Below, piece by piece: positions 8,535 through 19,034 of a DNA stretch of 64,000 nucleotides. How positions within the stretch are numbered: position 1 is the stretch's first letter; each line of letters opens with the position of its first letter. This DNA comes from Aquabacterium sp. (GTDB lineage: Bacteria; Pseudomonadota; Gammaproteobacteria; Burkholderiales; Burkholderiaceae_C), in contig NZ_JACPYU010000016.1 in assembly GCF_016195855.1 (NCBI RefSeq), positions 609,420-673,419 of the forward strand, read 5' to 3'. The notes beneath the pieces are model-generated. The model saw only the letters and a program-made list of their open reading frames with translations. It ran no database searches and was not told the DNA's origin. The translations under genes and the position numbers were made by a program.

Positions 8535-11378
8535 ATGACCGAACTCGCCAAATCTTTCGACCCCGCCCCGATTGAAGCCAAATACGGCCCCCAATGGGAG
8601 CAGCGCGGTCTGTACAAGCCCACACTGGATACCGCCAAGCCATCCTTTTGCGTTCAGTTACCACCGCCCAATGTGACCGGCACCCTGCACATGGGCCACG
8701 CCTTCAACCAGACCATCATGGATTCGTTGACGCGCTATCACCGCATGCTGGGCCACAACACCCTCTGGGTCCCCGGCACCGACCATGCCGGCATCGCCAC
8801 CCAGATCGTGGTGGAGCGCCAGTTGCAGGAAAAGGGGCAGAACCGCCACGACCTGGGCCGCAAGAACTTCGTGGCCAAGATCTGGGAATGGAAGGAGCAA
8901 AGTGGCTCCACCATCACCCAGCAAATGCGCCGCATGGGCGACTCGGTGTCATGGGAGCACGAGTACTTCACCATGGACGACAATCTGTCCAAGGTGGTGA
9001 GCGACACCTTCGTCAAGCTGTACGAAGAAGGCCTGATCTACCGCGGCAAGCGCCTGGTCAGCTGGGACCCGATCCTCAAATCCGCCGTGTCCGACCTCGA
9101 AGTCGAAAGTGAGGAAGAAGATGGCTCGATGTGGCACATCCGCTATCCGATTGCCGGAAGCGATGAGACCCTCGTCGTGGCCACCACCCGTCCTGAAACC
9201 ATGCTGGGCGACACCGCCGTCATGGTCCACCCCGAAGACGAGCGCTACACCCACCTGATCGGCAAGCTGGTCAAGCTGCCCATCACCGGCCGCCTGGTGC
9301 CCGTGATCGCCGACGAGCACGTCGACAAGGACTTCGGCACCGGCGTCGTCAAGGTCACCCCCGCGCACGACACGAACGACTACCAGGTCGGCCAGCGCCA
9401 CAGCCTGCCGATGATCACCATCTTCACGCTGGACGCGCAGGTGGTGTCGCATCTTGAAGAGATCCCCGAGGCCTACCGTGGCCTGGACCGCTTCGTGGCT
9501 CGCAAGGCCCTGGTCGCCCAGCTCGAAGCCGAAGGCCTGCTGGTCGAGGTCAAGAAGCACAAGCTGATGGTGCCGCGCTGCGCCCGTACCGGCCAGATCA
9601 TCGAGCCCATGCTGACCGACCAATGGTTCGTGGCCATGACCAAGCCCGGTGCGCAAGGCAAGTCGATCGCCGAGCAGGCCATTGAAGCGGTCGAGTCCGG
9701 CGAGGTCAAGTTCGTCCCCGAGAACTGGGTCAACACCTACAACCAGTGGATGAAGAACATCCAGGACTGGTGCATCAGCCGCCAGCTGTGGTGGGGCCAT
9801 CAGATCCCGGCCTGGTACGGCAGCAACGGCGAGATCTTCGTGGCCCGCACGGAAGAAGAAGCCCATGTGCGCGCCAAGGCCGCTGGCTACGAAGGCACGC
9901 TGACCCGCGATGAAGACGTGCTCGACACCTGGTACTCATCCGCCCTGGTGCCCTTCTCGACGCTGGGCTGGCCCGAGCAGACCAAAGAACTCGACCTCTT
10001 CCTGCCCTCGTCCGTGCTCGTCACCGGCTACGACATCATCTTCTTCTGGGTCGCCCGGATGATCATGATGACCAAGCACTTCACCGGCAAGGTGCCCTTC
10101 AAGCATGTCTACATCCACGGCCTGGTGCGCGATGCGCAAGGCCAGAAGATGTCCAAGTCAGAAGGCAATGTGCTGGACCCGGTCGACCTGATCGACGGCA
10201 TCGAACTGGCCCCGCTGCTGGACAAGCGCACCACCGGCCTGCGCAAGCCCGAGACAGCGCCCAAGGTCCGCAAGAACACCGAAAAGGAGTTCCCGGATGG
10301 CATCCCCGGCTATGGTGCCGACGCGCTGCGCTTCACCTTCGCGGCGCTGGCCAGCCTGGGCCGCAGCATCAACTTCGACAGCAAGCGCTGCGAGGGCTAC
10401 CGCAACTTCTGCAACAAGCTGTGGAACGCCACCAAGTTCGTGCTGATGAACTGCGAAGGCCAGGACTGCGGCATCGTCAAGCACGAGCCCGGCCAATGCG
10501 CGGCCAACGGCTACCTGGACTTCAGCCCCGCAGACCGCTGGATCGTCAGCGAACTGCAACGCGTGGAAGCTGCTGTTGAGCAAGGTTTCAAGGAGTTCCG
10601 TCTCGACAACGTGGCCAACGCCATCTACCAGTTCGTCTGGGACGAGTACTGCGACTGGTACATCGAGATCGCCAAGACCCAGCTCAACGTCGCCAAGGAC
10701 AGCGGCAACGAAGCCCAACAGCGTGGCACGCGCCGCACCTTGATCCGCGTGCTGGAGACCGTGCTGCGCCTGCTGCACCCCATTACCCCCTTCATCACCG
10801 AAGAGCTGTGGCAGGTGGTGGCCCCCGTGGCCGGCCGCAAGCAGGCGGGCTCGGACGACAGCATCGTGCTGGCGCCCTACCCCGTGCCGGATCTGAGCCG
10901 CGTGTGCGCTGAATCCGACGCCTGGGTGGGCAAGCTCAAGGCCCTGGTGGGCACAGCCCGCAACCTGCGTGGCGAGATGAACCTGTCGCCTGCAGAACGC
11001 GTGCCCATGCTGACCACGGGCGATGCCGAGTTCATCACCAAGGCCGCGCCCATCCTGAAGGCCCTGGGCAAGCTCAGCGAAGTCAAGGTCCTGGACGACG
11101 CCGCTTTTGCCGAAGCCACGTCAATGGCACCGGTGGCTGTTCAAGGCGAGGCCCGCCTGGCGCTGCACGTCGAAATCGACGTCGAAGCCGAAAAGGCGCG
11201 TCTGTCCAAGGAGATCACCCGCCTGGAAGGCGAGATCACCAAGGCCAACGCCAAACTCGGGAACGAAAGCTTCGTGGCCCGCGCCCCCGCCGCTGTGGTC
11301 GAACAGGAAAAGCAACGTGTGACAGAGTTCACAGCCACGCTGGGGCGCGTCAAGACCCAGTTCCAGCGACTGGGATAA
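8535..11378 (+). CDS. valS: Valyl-tRNA synthetase
   Basis: Class Ia aminoacyl-tRNA synthetase charging tRNA-Val. At 947 residues it has the normal length. The HIGH motif appears as HMGH near residue 52 after PPPNVTGTL, the editing domain contains [13 protein letters not shown] and [12 protein letters not shown], and KMSKS is at about 538 ([10 protein letters not shown]). The C-terminus (about 880-947) is the coiled coil typical of ValRS that contacts the tRNA. The gene starts 244 bases after the divergent universal stress gene; a TAAAAT at 8473-8478 could be a -10 element, but no convincing -35 was found. Confidence 0.97.
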   Translation: MTELAKSFDPAPIEAKYGPQWEQRGLYKPTLDTAKPSFCVQLPPPNVTGTLHMGHAFNQTIMDSLTRYHRMLGHNTLWVPGTDHAGIATQIVVERQLQEKGQNRHDLGRKNFVAKIWEWKEQSGSTITQQMRRMGDSVSWEHEYFTMDDNLSKVVSDTFVKLYEEGLIYRGKRLVSWDPILKSAVSDLEVESEEEDGSMWHIRYPIAGSDETLVVATTRPETMLGDTAVMVHPEDERYTHLIGKLVKLPITGRLVPVIADEHVDKDFGTGVVKVTPAHDTNDYQVGQRHSLPMITIFTLDAQVVSHLEEIPEAYRGLDRFVARKALVAQLEAEGLLVEVKKHKLMVPRCARTGQIIEPMLTDQWFVAMTKPGAQGKSIAEQAIEAVESGEVKFVPENWVNTYNQWMKNIQDWCISRQLWWGHQIPAWYGSNGEIFVARTEEEAHVRAKAAGYEGTLTRDEDVLDTWYSSALVPFSTLGWPEQTKELDLFLPSSVLVTGYDIIFFWVARMIMMTKHFTGKVPFKHVYIHGLVRDAQGQKMSKSEGNVLDPVDLIDGIELAPLLDKRTTGLRKPETAPKVRKNTEKEFPDGIPGYGADALRFTFAALASLGRSINFDSKRCEGYRNFCNKLWNATKFVLMNCEGQDCGIVKHEPGQCAANGYLDFSPADRWIVSELQRVEAAVEQGFKEFRLDNVANAIYQFVWDEYCDWYIEIAKTQLNVAKDSGNEAQQRGTRRTLIRVLETVLRLLHPITPFITEELWQVVAPVAGRKQAGSDDSIVLAPYPVPDLSRVCAESDAWVGKLKALVGTARNLRGEMNLSPAERVPMLTTGDAEFITKAAPILKALGKLSEVKVLDDAAFAEATSMAPVAVQGEARLALHVEIDVEAEKARLSKEITRLEGEITKANAKLGNESFVARAPAAVVEQEKQRVTEFTATLGRVKTQFQRLG

Positions 11379-11493
11379 ACGCCCGCTTTTGCCCCCCGCG
11401 AATGAGGCGTCCCCCCCACAAGGTAGGGACCGCCTCTTACACAACATGATCATGCCGGTGACACAATCCCGGCCAATCGCTCAGGAGCTTTGC

Positions 11494-12363
11494 ATGTCCA
11501 TCACGAAGGCCATCTTTCCCGTCGCCGGCCTCGGCACCCGGTTTTTGCCCGCAACCAAGGCCCAACCGAAAGAAATGCTGCCAGTGGTGGACAAACCGCT
11601 GATCCAGTACGCCGTTGAAGAAGCCTACGACGCAGGCATCCGCGAAATGATCTTCGTCACGGGCCGCCACAAGCGCCCCATCGAGGACCACTTCGACACC
11701 GCTTTCGAGCTGGAGTACGAACTCGAGCAAGCCGGCAAGATGGACCTGCTCAAGCTCGTGCAGTCCATCAAGCCGGCCGATATGGAGTGCGTGTTCGTGC
11801 GCCAGCCCAAGAGCCTGGGCCTGGGCCACGCCGTGCTGTGCGGCGAACGCCTGGTGCGGGGTGAGCCCTTTGCCGTGTTGCTGGCCGATGACCTGATGGT
11901 GGGCCAGACGCCCATCCTCAAGCAGATGGTGGACCAGTTCGATAAGTTGCAAGGCTCTATCCTGGCCGTGCAGGAAGTGCCTGCCGAACACACCAAACGT
12001 TATGGCATCGTGGCCGGCACCCCCGTATCCGAGCGCGTGATGGCCATCTCCAAGATCGTGGAAAAGCCCTCGCCTGAAAACGCCCCGTCACGCCTGGGCG
12101 TGGCCGGCCGCTACATCCTCACCCCCGCCGTGTTCGAGCAGATCCGCTCGCAACCGCGTGGCGTGGGCAACGAGATCCAGTTGACCGATGGCATTGCCGG
12201 CCTGCTCAACCTCGAAAAGGTTTTTGCATACCAGTACGAAGGCAAACGCTACGACTGCGGCAGCAAGGAAGGCTTCCTGGAAGCCAACGTCGAGCTGGCA
12301 CTCAAGCACCATCAGGTGGGCGACTGGTTCCGCAGCTACCTCAAGCAGCTCAAGCTTGACTGA
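11494..12363 (+). CDS. galU: UTP-glucose-1-phosphate uridylyltransferase
   Basis: Makes UDP-glucose from UTP and glucose-1-phosphate for envelope polysaccharides and trehalose/glucan synthesis. The nucleotidyltransferase signature [20 protein letters not shown] is at residues 7-26, followed by [21 protein letters not shown] carries the metal-binding Asp, and YDCGSKEGF near the C-terminus is typical. The start at 11494 was chosen over upstream in-frame ATGs because AGGAG lies nine bases before it and the family begins here. It is 115 bases after valS. The last 14 bases overlap the end of convergent aroK. Confidence 0.95.
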   Translation: MSITKAIFPVAGLGTRFLPATKAQPKEMLPVVDKPLIQYAVEEAYDAGIREMIFVTGRHKRPIEDHFDTAFELEYELEQAGKMDLLKLVQSIKPADMECVFVRQPKSLGLGHAVLCGERLVRGEPFAVLLADDLMVGQTPILKQMVDQFDKLQGSILAVQEVPAEHTKRYGIVAGTPVSERVMAISKIVEKPSPENAPSRLGVAGRYILTPAVFEQIRSQPRGVGNEIQLTDGIAGLLNLEKVFAYQYEGKRYDCGSKEGFLEANVELALKHHQVGDWFRSYLKQLKLD

Positions 12364-12946
12364 CCGGTGATGATGAAGGGGGCTGTTGTGGCCCCCTTTG
12401 TGCCTGCTGGGCAGGCAGCAAGCCAGCGACCTCCAGCTGCATCATGATCATGTTGACCAGCGTCGCCACAGACGGGCGGCCAGTATCGACGCAGTAGTGC
12501 GCCGTCTGCTCGTACAACGGGTGGCGCTGCTCGAACAATTCGCGCAACTTGGCCAGAGGGTCAGCGACCTGCAGCAAGGGGCGCTGCGTATCGTGCCGCA
12601 GGCGCCGGTACAGCTCATCTGGCGTCGAGCGCAAATACACCACCGTTGTGCGTTGATGCAAGCGCTCGCGGTTGATGGGGCGCAGCAAGGCGCCACCGCC
12701 AGTTGCCAACACCAGGGGCTGCGCTGCCGCATCTTGGGTAGCAGAGGTCAACTCGTCGATCACCGCCTCTTCGCGATCGCGAAAAGCGGCCTCACCGAAC
12801 TGCTCAAAAAACTGACGGATCGGCATGCCGATCCGTTCTTCGAGAACCACATCGGAGTCGACGAATCGAGCTCCGATGCGCTTCGCTAACTGCCGCCCGA
12901 CGGTGGATTTACCGCCGCCGGGGAGGCCTACCAAACTAACCTTCAT
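12350..12946 (-). CDS. aroK: Shikimate kinase
   Basis: Phosphorylates shikimate in the aromatic amino acid pathway. The P-loop GLPGGGKST is at residues 7-15, DSD at 31-33 binds shikimate, FR in AAFRDRE is the conserved shikimate contact, and ATGGGALL is the second substrate-binding loop; RPLL and the lid arginine follow. The C-terminal 25 residues are Gln/Pro/Ser-rich and overlap the galU end. It follows the Ig-repeat lipoprotein gene by 12 bases on the same strand, at the end of the pil operon, a position typical for aroK in beta- and gammaproteobacteria. No aroB lies downstream. Confidence 0.94.
   Translation of the reverse strand: MKVSLVGLPGGGKSTVGRQLAKRIGARFVDSDVVLEERIGMPIRQFFEQFGEAAFRDREEAVIDELTSATQDAAAQPLVLATGGGALLRPINRERLHQRTTVVYLRSTPDELYRRLRHDTQRPLLQVADPLAKLRELFEQRHPLYEQTAHYCVDTGRPSVATLVNMIMMQLEVAGLLPAQQAQRGPQQPPSSSPVSQA
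12376..12398 (+). terminator. Possible terminator hairpin after galU
   Basis: An eight-base perfect stem AAGGGGGC/GCCCCCTT with a seven-base loop begins 13 bases after the galU stop, followed by only a short T run. It lies inside the 3' coding end of convergent aroK, so that sequence would serve both as coding and as terminator DNA. Confidence 0.45.
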
Positions 12947-12958
12947 CTTGCACGAAGA

Positions 12959-14890
12959 TCAGAATGGCGATGCGCAAGAAGCTCTGCGACCAAAGGGACT
13001 CACCACACCTGCCGGCGCCGTGTCCGCCTTGTTGAAGTCAGAGGACATACCACTGACAACAAACGTTGCGTCCCTCTTGGACTCTGTCCCAGCAACGGTA
13101 GCGGTTGCGCGAAGCGTCACCTGCACCCAGGGCGCATAGCTCTCGGCATACAGGAGATTAATCGTCGCACGACCGTTCGCATCGGTTGTCACGGTGCTGT
13201 TGCCCGGCGCAAGGGATATCACATTCCCGGGTTCCAAGCTACCACTGCTATTCGTGTCTTCACCTGAGTCCAGCGTGCCATTGCTATTGGCATCCTCGCT
13301 GGCACACCAAAGAATATTACCCGCCGGCATGACAGTATTGACGTCAATCGCACCGGTGTAGTTGGATGCCTCCCAGACTCCATCCGTTGAGGAGAATGCC
13401 AACTGCCCCTTACCGTAAGCCACAGAAAGAATTCTGATGGTCAGCGTCTTGCCTGACACTGCGACACCGTTAGCGTCAGTGACATACACGGTCCAAGGTT
13501 TGACATAAGTGGTTTCATCCACGACGCCATTGACAGTCAAGTTGCTGATCGTATTGCTGGTACCCAACGCGATAAACAAGGCCTGCTGGTTAACCGTCAG
13601 TTGCGTGTCACCAAAGATCGACGTACCAGACACGGTACCTCGAATCTTGACGCCATCAGTGGCGGTGGAGTTCGGGCCAGAAATGTATTTCACGGAGGCT
13701 TCACCATTGGTGTCCGTCGTCGCCGATGGTGCGCTGAGATCACCAATACTCGGGTCCGCAGTACGCGAGAAGTCCACCGTTACGCCCTTGACAGGGTTAC
13801 CGTTGACATCTGTCACACGAGCCGAAACCGTGGATTGTTGCGCAACGCTGCCATTCGTGTTCGGCGCGATCGCCGAAGGCGACACCTGCAACACAACACT
13901 GGAAGGCGTCGTGGCAACGTAAGAAATGGGCAAGCTGATCGTTCCCACGCCACTGATCGTCGCCGTCACCGTGGTAGCGCCTGCAAACGTAGAGGTCAGG
14001 GATGTGGTCGCTACGCCGCTGCCGTTGGTTGTCGCCGTCGCCGCCGTCAAGGTACCTGCTGTCGCAGCGAAGTTAACCGTTGCCCCGGATACCGCTGCGC
14101 CATTCAAGCGATAACGCACAGAGATAGACGTCGGTGCACCAACAGTTACCGATGTGCCTGAAGCCGGGGAAGTAAACACGAAGTCTTGCCCGCTGATGAC
14201 CAGCGTCGCCGTCGTTGTTGCACCCAAGGCAGAGAAAATCAATGAATCGGTTCCGGCGTTGGTTGGCGTATAACTGAACGTCGCAGAACCGTTCGAATCA
14301 GTTGTGGCGGACAAGGCGGACAGCGCATTGCCCAAAGTGCCAGCTGTCACGTTGACAGTCGCCCCTGGGACCACCGCACCCTTAGAGTCCTTTACCAACA
14401 ACGACATGTTGCTGGCTGCAGCCCCGGCACTGAAAGAAGTGGCGCCGGAATAGGCAACGGTCGTACCAGTCACTTGAACATCGACATAACCCGAGGCGTT
14501 ACCCGACGTTGCGCTCACCCTGATGGTGCGATTTGCCTTGTCGCTTGCATTGGTGCCCGGCGTCAGGGTGGCCGTGACCATTCCACTTGAATCTGTTTTT
14601 GTAGCTGCAACTGCCAGGGAACCCGAGGACGCCTGCAGCGTCACAGCGGTGTCAGGAAGCACAACGCTACCCGCCCCCTTGACCACAACAGTGATCGTTA
14701 CTGACTCCCCTGCACCCGACCCTAGTTGAAGCGAGCTTGATGACACATCAACAGCTGAAGCAGTTGATGTAGTTGTAGTCGGTGTGTTACTCGAACCGCC
14801 ATACAAGGGCGTGCCCGCACCACCACCGCCACCACAAGCCGTCAGCGACGCCGCAGCGGCCAGAACGGTCAACCATGTCTTCCAATTCAT
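12959..14890 (-). CDS. Lipoprotein with bacterial Ig-like (Big_1/invasin-type) repeats, pilus-operon linked
   Basis: Predicted lipoprotein of 643 residues. The signal peptide ends in the lipobox LTAC with Cys at residue 19, followed by a Gly-rich linker and a Thr/Ser spacer. Then come about five repeats of roughly 90-100 residues in which a strand like VTLQASSGSLAVA or VNFAATAGTLTAA is followed by TDSNGSATFSYTP or TNGSGVATTSLTS, the Big_1 pattern. The C-terminal part has an Asp/Asn-rich EDANSNGTLDSGEDTNSS stretch resembling a calcium loop. Start 14890 was preferred over TTG 14905 because GGGAG precedes it. It lies 44 bases after pilQ and 12 before aroK. AT content is visibly higher than in its neighbours. 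Function is unknown; a surface or pilus-associated adhesin is my inference. Confidence 0.8.
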   Translation of the reverse strand: MNWKTWLTVLAAAASLTACGGGGGAGTPLYGGSSNTPTTTTSTASAVDVSSSSLQLGSGAGESVTITVVVKGAGSVVLPDTAVTLQASSGSLAVAATKTDSSGMVTATLTPGTNASDKANRTIRVSATSGNASGYVDVQVTGTTVAYSGATSFSAGAAASNMSLLVKDSKGAVVPGATVNVTAGTLGNALSALSATTDSNGSATFSYTPTNAGTDSLIFSALGATTTATLVISGQDFVFTSPASGTSVTVGAPTSISVRYRLNGAAVSGATVNFAATAGTLTAATATTNGSGVATTSLTSTFAGATTVTATISGVGTISLPISYVATTPSSVVLQVSPSAIAPNTNGSVAQQSTVSARVTDVNGNPVKGVTVDFSRTADPSIGDLSAPSATTDTNGEASVKYISGPNSTATDGVKIRGTVSGTSIFGDTQLTVNQQALFIALGTSNTISNLTVNGVVDETTYVKPWTVYVTDANGVAVSGKTLTIRILSVAYGKGQLAFSSTDGVWEASNYTGAIDVNTVMPAGNILWCASEDANSNGTLDSGEDTNSSGSLEPGNVISLAPGNSTVTTDANGRATINLLYAESYAPWVQVTLRATATVAGTESKRDATFVVSGMSSDFNKADTAPAGVVSPFGRRASCASPF

Positions 14891-14934
14891 TGTCTTAACT
14901 CCCAAGAAGGGGATCCTCTAAACGGTTGCTGTCT

Positions 14935-17133
14935 TCAACGCAATGCTGCTTTTTCTGTCACCACCTTGGGTGTCAGGAAGATCAGCAACTCGGAACGCTG
15001 GGCATTCCTGACGTTGGATTTGAACAGATGTCCCAGGACCGGCAAATCCCCCAGGAACGGGACCTTGGTCTCCGTCGAATTTTCACTTTGCAGGAAGATG
15101 CCACCGATCACCACCGTGCCGCCATTCTCCACCAGCACCTGTGTCTGTACGTGTTTGGTATCGATGGCGTAACCGGCATTGGTCACTTGACCGACGCTGT
15201 CCTTGTTCACATCCACGTCCAGGATGATGTTGCCTTCAGGTGTGATCTGCGGCGTGACTTCCAGCTTCAGGTTGGCCTTGCGGAAAGCCAGCGCCGTGGC
15301 ACCGCTCGAAGTGGCCACCTGATACGGCAGTTCGGTACCCTGTTCGATCAGGGCCTTGACCTGGTCTGCCGTGATCACACGTGGGCTGGACACGATCTTG
15401 CCCTTGCCATCCGCTTCCAGTGCGGACAACTCCAGGTTCAGAAAGCGGTTCGAGCTGGCACCAAACAGCGACAGTGCGACCGACGAGGCGCTGTAACCGT
15501 TGAAGCCCGTGCTGGGCAGGTTCACGAAATAGGTGTTGGGCGTATAGCTGCCGGATGTGGCCGCAGCCTGCAAGGTCTGCTCACCCACACCCTGGTAGGT
15601 ACCGGTGATGGCCAGACGATTGTCATTGCCAATGCCGAAACCCGGTGTACCACCACGCAGGCCGCGCATGTCCAGTGCCCCCAGACGCACACCCAGCGAA
15701 CGACCAAAGGTATCGCTGGCCTCCACAATCCGTGCCTCGATCAAGACCTGGCGCACAGGGATGTCGATCTTGGTGATCATCCCCTGGATTTCTTCCAGCT
15801 TGGATGGGATGTCGTTGACGAACAGTTGGTTCGTACGCGTCTCGAAAATCACACTTCCGCGAGGAGACAGGATACGCGTGGCTGTACCACCACCACCGGT
15901 GCTGGTGCCGGCCAGGCCCTTGGCGATTTCTTCCGCCTTCGTGTAGTTCAGCTGGAAGGACTGGGTGCGCAGCGGCTCCAGTGCAGCCACTTGGGCCTTG
16001 GCTTCCAGGTCGATCTTTTCCTTGGCGTTGATTTCATCCTTCGGCGCAATCCAGAGCACATTGCCGGACTTGCGCACACCCAGGCCCTTGGCCTGCATGA
16101 TGATGTCCAGGGCTTGATCCCAAGGCACATCCTTCAGGCGCAATGTGACGTTGCCGGTCACGGTATCGCTGGTCACCACGTTGAAGTTGGTGAAGTCGGC
16201 GATCACCTGCAGCAAGGCACGCACTTCGATGTTCTGGAAATTCAGCGACAGCTTTTCGCCCGAATAACCAGGGCCCTGGGTCAGCTTGTTGGGGTCAACC
16301 TTGCGAGGACGCACTTCCAGCACAAACTGGTTGTCGCTCTGGTAAGCGGAGTGCTCCCAGTCACCGCGGGGGTCCACCACCAGCTTGACGCGATCGCCAA
16401 CCTGGCTGGCCGACACGGCTTGCACCGGCGTGCCAAAGTCCATCACGTCGAAGCGGCGGCGCAGACGCTCCGGCAAGGTCGCACGCATGAACTCCACCAC
16501 CAGGCTCTGGCCCTGCTGTTTGATGTCCACGCCAACCTGGTTGTTGGGCAACTCGACCACCACGCGACCGGCACCATCCTGACCGCGACGGAAGTCGATG
16601 TCTTTGAGGGCCAGGGGGTTGGCGTTCTTGTTTTCGGCAAACCGCACGGTGTCATCAGACTTGCCTGAGGACTTCACCGCCGTGGTGGGTGTAACGGCGG
16701 CAGCAGACGCCACCTGTGGCGGATTGGACCCCGAGTCCAGAATCAGCATCAGGGTCTTACCCTCCAGCTGAGCGCGGTAAGTCGTGGACTGACGCAGGTT
16801 CAGCACCAGACGGGTCCGCTCACCAGCTTGCACCACGTTGACCGAGCGCACATTGCCTTGGTTGACCTCCACCGAATTGCGAGACATCGCGCTGGTCACA
16901 CCAGGCAGGTCGATCGCAATGCGAGGCGGCACCTGAATGACAAAGCCCGCCGGCAAAGATGCCAATGGCTCGGACATTTCGATGCGAACCACGTCAGAGC
17001 CCGCCTGCTGGGTGCTCGTGATCGCCTGGATCGCCGCAGCAGCCCAGGTCAGAGGCGAGACCAAAGTCAAGGTCAGCCCGGCCAATGCAACACGCCACGG
17101 TTTCATAGTCATCATCTCCAGATTCGTTTTCAT
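14935..17133 (-). CDS. pilQ: Type IV pilus outer-membrane secretin PilQ
   Basis: Forms the outer-membrane channel for the type IV pilus. The order is signal peptide (about 1-32), two AMIN domains that bind peptidoglycan (about 38-300), an STN/N0 domain (around LNFQNIEVRALLQVIADF), an N1 domain, and the secretin core with VPFLGDLPVLGHLFK near the C-terminus, which is the secretin signature. At 732 residues it matches family size. The ATG overlaps the pilP stop (ATGA). It is the last pil gene of the operon pilM-N-O-P-Q. Confidence 0.96.
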   Translation of the reverse strand: MKTNLEMMTMKPWRVALAGLTLTLVSPLTWAAAAIQAITSTQQAGSDVVRIEMSEPLASLPAGFVIQVPPRIAIDLPGVTSAMSRNSVEVNQGNVRSVNVVQAGERTRLVLNLRQSTTYRAQLEGKTLMLILDSGSNPPQVASAAAVTPTTAVKSSGKSDDTVRFAENKNANPLALKDIDFRRGQDGAGRVVVELPNNQVGVDIKQQGQSLVVEFMRATLPERLRRRFDVMDFGTPVQAVSASQVGDRVKLVVDPRGDWEHSAYQSDNQFVLEVRPRKVDPNKLTQGPGYSGEKLSLNFQNIEVRALLQVIADFTNFNVVTSDTVTGNVTLRLKDVPWDQALDIIMQAKGLGVRKSGNVLWIAPKDEINAKEKIDLEAKAQVAALEPLRTQSFQLNYTKAEEIAKGLAGTSTGGGGTATRILSPRGSVIFETRTNQLFVNDIPSKLEEIQGMITKIDIPVRQVLIEARIVEASDTFGRSLGVRLGALDMRGLRGGTPGFGIGNDNRLAITGTYQGVGEQTLQAAATSGSYTPNTYFVNLPSTGFNGYSASSVALSLFGASSNRFLNLELSALEADGKGKIVSSPRVITADQVKALIEQGTELPYQVATSSGATALAFRKANLKLEVTPQITPEGNIILDVDVNKDSVGQVTNAGYAIDTKHVQTQVLVENGGTVVIGGIFLQSENSTETKVPFLGDLPVLGHLFKSNVRNAQRSELLIFLTPKVVTEKAALR

Positions 17134-17666
17134 CGGCTGCCCTCCTGCAACTGCAGTGTGGTGGGCCGCTCAATCCATTCGCCTGCGGCGTCCTGCACAA
17201 TCTCACGCAAGGTGATTTCGGTCTCGGTGATCTTCATGATCTTCCCGTAGTTCTGCCCCAGGTATTCGCCAACCTTGACCTGATAAAGCAGGTTGTCGAC
17301 CTTGAGCAAAGCGTAGGGCACACCCTTGCGGCTGACACTGCCCACCATGGACATGCTGTCCAGGGGGAAGGCCTCCAGTGGCTCCTTGCGTCGGCTCAAT
17401 TCGGCCGCGACAGCCGAGTTGGGTTGAGCCGCCTCCTGCTTGAGCGCGCCGGTCAGCTTTTGCGTGCTGAATGGCTCAACACCATCCATACCAGCATAAG
17501 CCTGCGGGTTGAACTTTTGAGGGGGAGACAGCGGCTGCACGCTGGGCTGCACTTCGTGTCGCTGCTGATCCATCCAGGCCTGCAACTCTTCCTGCTCACC
17601 CGTGCAAGCGGTCAAGGCCAACAAGGCAACAGAGGCCATCAGCCAATTTTGGGGGCGGGTCATCAC
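17130..17666 (-). CDS. pilP: Type IV pilus inner-membrane lipoprotein PilP
   Basis: Lipoprotein of the pilus alignment subcomplex; it links PilN/PilO to the secretin PilQ. The signal peptide ends at LTAC (Cys about 20), then a disordered Gln/Pro-rich linker containing the LSPPQKFNPQAY region that binds PilN/PilO, and the C-terminal beta domain (about 95-175; LDSMSMVGS, YALLKVDNLLYQVKVGEYLG, ITLREIVQD). It overlaps pilO upstream and pilQ downstream by four bases each (ATGA). Confidence 0.95.
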   Translation of the reverse strand: MMTRPQNWLMASVALLALTACTGEQEELQAWMDQQRHEVQPSVQPLSPPQKFNPQAYAGMDGVEPFSTQKLTGALKQEAAQPNSAVAAELSRRKEPLEAFPLDSMSMVGSVSRKGVPYALLKVDNLLYQVKVGEYLGQNYGKIMKITETEITLREIVQDAAGEWIERPTTLQLQEGSR

Positions 17667-18364
17667 TTCTTATCCCCCTTCTTCTGCTTGGCTTTTTCGG
17701 CACGCATGGCATCAACCTCTGCCGGATCCAGATAACGGTAAGTGCGCGCGGTGGCCTCCATATAGAGGTTGCTGCCCTGGTTGTCCTTGCTGTCCTTGGC
17801 GTTGACAGCGGCGATGACCAGGTTGTGCAGCGTCACGATGCGCGAGAGGTTGGCGATGTCCGCCGTGAACGCACCGATGTCGTGATAGCGGCCAGAGACG
17901 CGGATCGAGATCGGCAACTCGGCGTAGTAGTCCTTGACGGACACCTGACCTGGGCGGAACAGATCGAACTCCAGACCACGACCCAGACCGGCCTGGTTGA
18001 TGTCCGACAGCAGTGCATCCATTTCGGCTTTGCCAGGCAACTGCTTTTCGAGTTGCTTGACGTACTCTTCAACCTGGATGCGTTGCTTGCGCAACTCGCC
18101 CAGGTTCACGGCCTGCGCCACCTTGGAGCGGTACTCTTCCTTCAGCCTGGGCTCCTTGTCTCGCTCGGCCTGCAGCTCGTCGCTTTGCGACGAGAGCACG
18201 CCAAACCAGCCAAGCCCCACGATGACGGCACCCGTTGCCAGGAAGCTCAGCAGCTTGGGCAGGATGGGCCATTGGCCGGGCTCGTTGGGATTGAGCCCGC
18301 GGAACTGCTCCTGGGCATTTTCGAACCAGGCGTTGAGATCAATGTTCAGATTGGGATTTGCCAT
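17663..18364 (-). CDS. pilO: Type IV pilus assembly protein PilO
   Basis: Bitopic inner-membrane protein that dimerises with PilN. It begins MANPNLNIDLNAWFENAQEQ, has one membrane segment (about residues 37-58), a coiled coil (60-115) and a C-terminal ferredoxin-like domain (about 120-215) with VKDYYAELPISIRVSGRYHD. A Lys-rich tail follows. The start at 18364 was chosen because upstream in-frame codons encode no family sequence. Ten bases separate it from pilN. Confidence 0.94.
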   Translation of the reverse strand: MANPNLNIDLNAWFENAQEQFRGLNPNEPGQWPILPKLLSFLATGAVIVGLGWFGVLSSQSDELQAERDKEPRLKEEYRSKVAQAVNLGELRKQRIQVEEYVKQLEKQLPGKAEMDALLSDINQAGLGRGLEFDLFRPGQVSVKDYYAELPISIRVSGRYHDIGAFTADIANLSRIVTLHNLVIAAVNAKDSKDNQGSNLYMEATARTYRYLDPAEVDAMRAEKAKQKKGDKK

Positions 18365-18374
18365 GGCATCAACC

Positions 18375-19034
18375 TCAGGACTTCGCCGCAGCCGAAGCCG
18401 CTGGCTGTGAGGCCTTGACCCCGGAAGCCGCGCCGCCAGGTGCAGATGCACCACTGGCTGCCGTCGACACCTCACCAGGACGCTTCAGGCTCACGCGCAT
18501 GGAGAAGTCGAACAGGCGCTTGTTGTCTCGCCCATCCTTGCCCGGCGTGGCCGCCTTGATTTCCACCAGCTCGGGATGTTCCAGCCACTTGGAACGCGCA
18601 TTGGTGTTGCGCAGAAACTCCGAGACGCGTTCGTTGGTCTGCGCATAACCGGCGACGGTCACGCTCTGGCCATTCTGGTGAATGGACGTCAGGTAGATGC
18701 CCTCAGGCGTCTGGGCAACCAGTTCGTTGAGCAGATAAACAGGCATGTTGCGATCAGTCTGCAGATCTTCCACAGCACGCTGACGCGCCTTGAGCGAGTC
18801 GATCTCGGCCTTCAGGGCAGACACGTCCTTGATCTCTTCGTCCAGCTTGTGGATGGCCGAGGTCAGGATTTCATTGCGCGATTGCTGCGTGGCCATCATG
18901 CGCAACTGCACGGCGTACCAGAGCGCCACAATCACGGCCCCTGCCACGACGGACAGCCCCAGGCCGACAAAGAAGGCCTGCTTGCGCAGCTTCCGTTTTT
19001 CCTCACGATGAGGCAACAGGTTGATCAAAATCAT
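18375..19034 (-). CDS. pilN: Type IV pilus assembly protein PilN
   Basis: Inner-membrane partner of PilO. The conserved N-terminal INLLPHREEKR (residues 3-13) binds PilM in the cytoplasm; one membrane segment (about 23-43), a coiled coil and a periplasmic ferredoxin-like domain follow (YLTSIHQNGQSVTVAGYAQT, about 105-125). The last 35 residues are Ala/Gly/Ser-rich. GGAGG lies nine bases before the ATG at 19034, and the ATG overlaps the pilM stop. Confidence 0.95.
   Translation of the reverse strand: MILINLLPHREEKRKLRKQAFFVGLGLSVVAGAVIVALWYAVQLRMMATQQSRNEILTSAIHKLDEEIKDVSALKAEIDSLKARQRAVEDLQTDRNMPVYLLNELVAQTPEGIYLTSIHQNGQSVTVAGYAQTNERVSEFLRNTNARSKWLEHPELVEIKAATPGKDGRDNKRLFDFSMRVSLKRPGEVSTAASGASAPGGAASGVKASQPAASAAAKS

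Noticed and set aside
14926..16668. A 580-codon open frame on the + strand over pilQ
   Set aside because: Antisense to a clear secretin; its protein has no recognisable domain.
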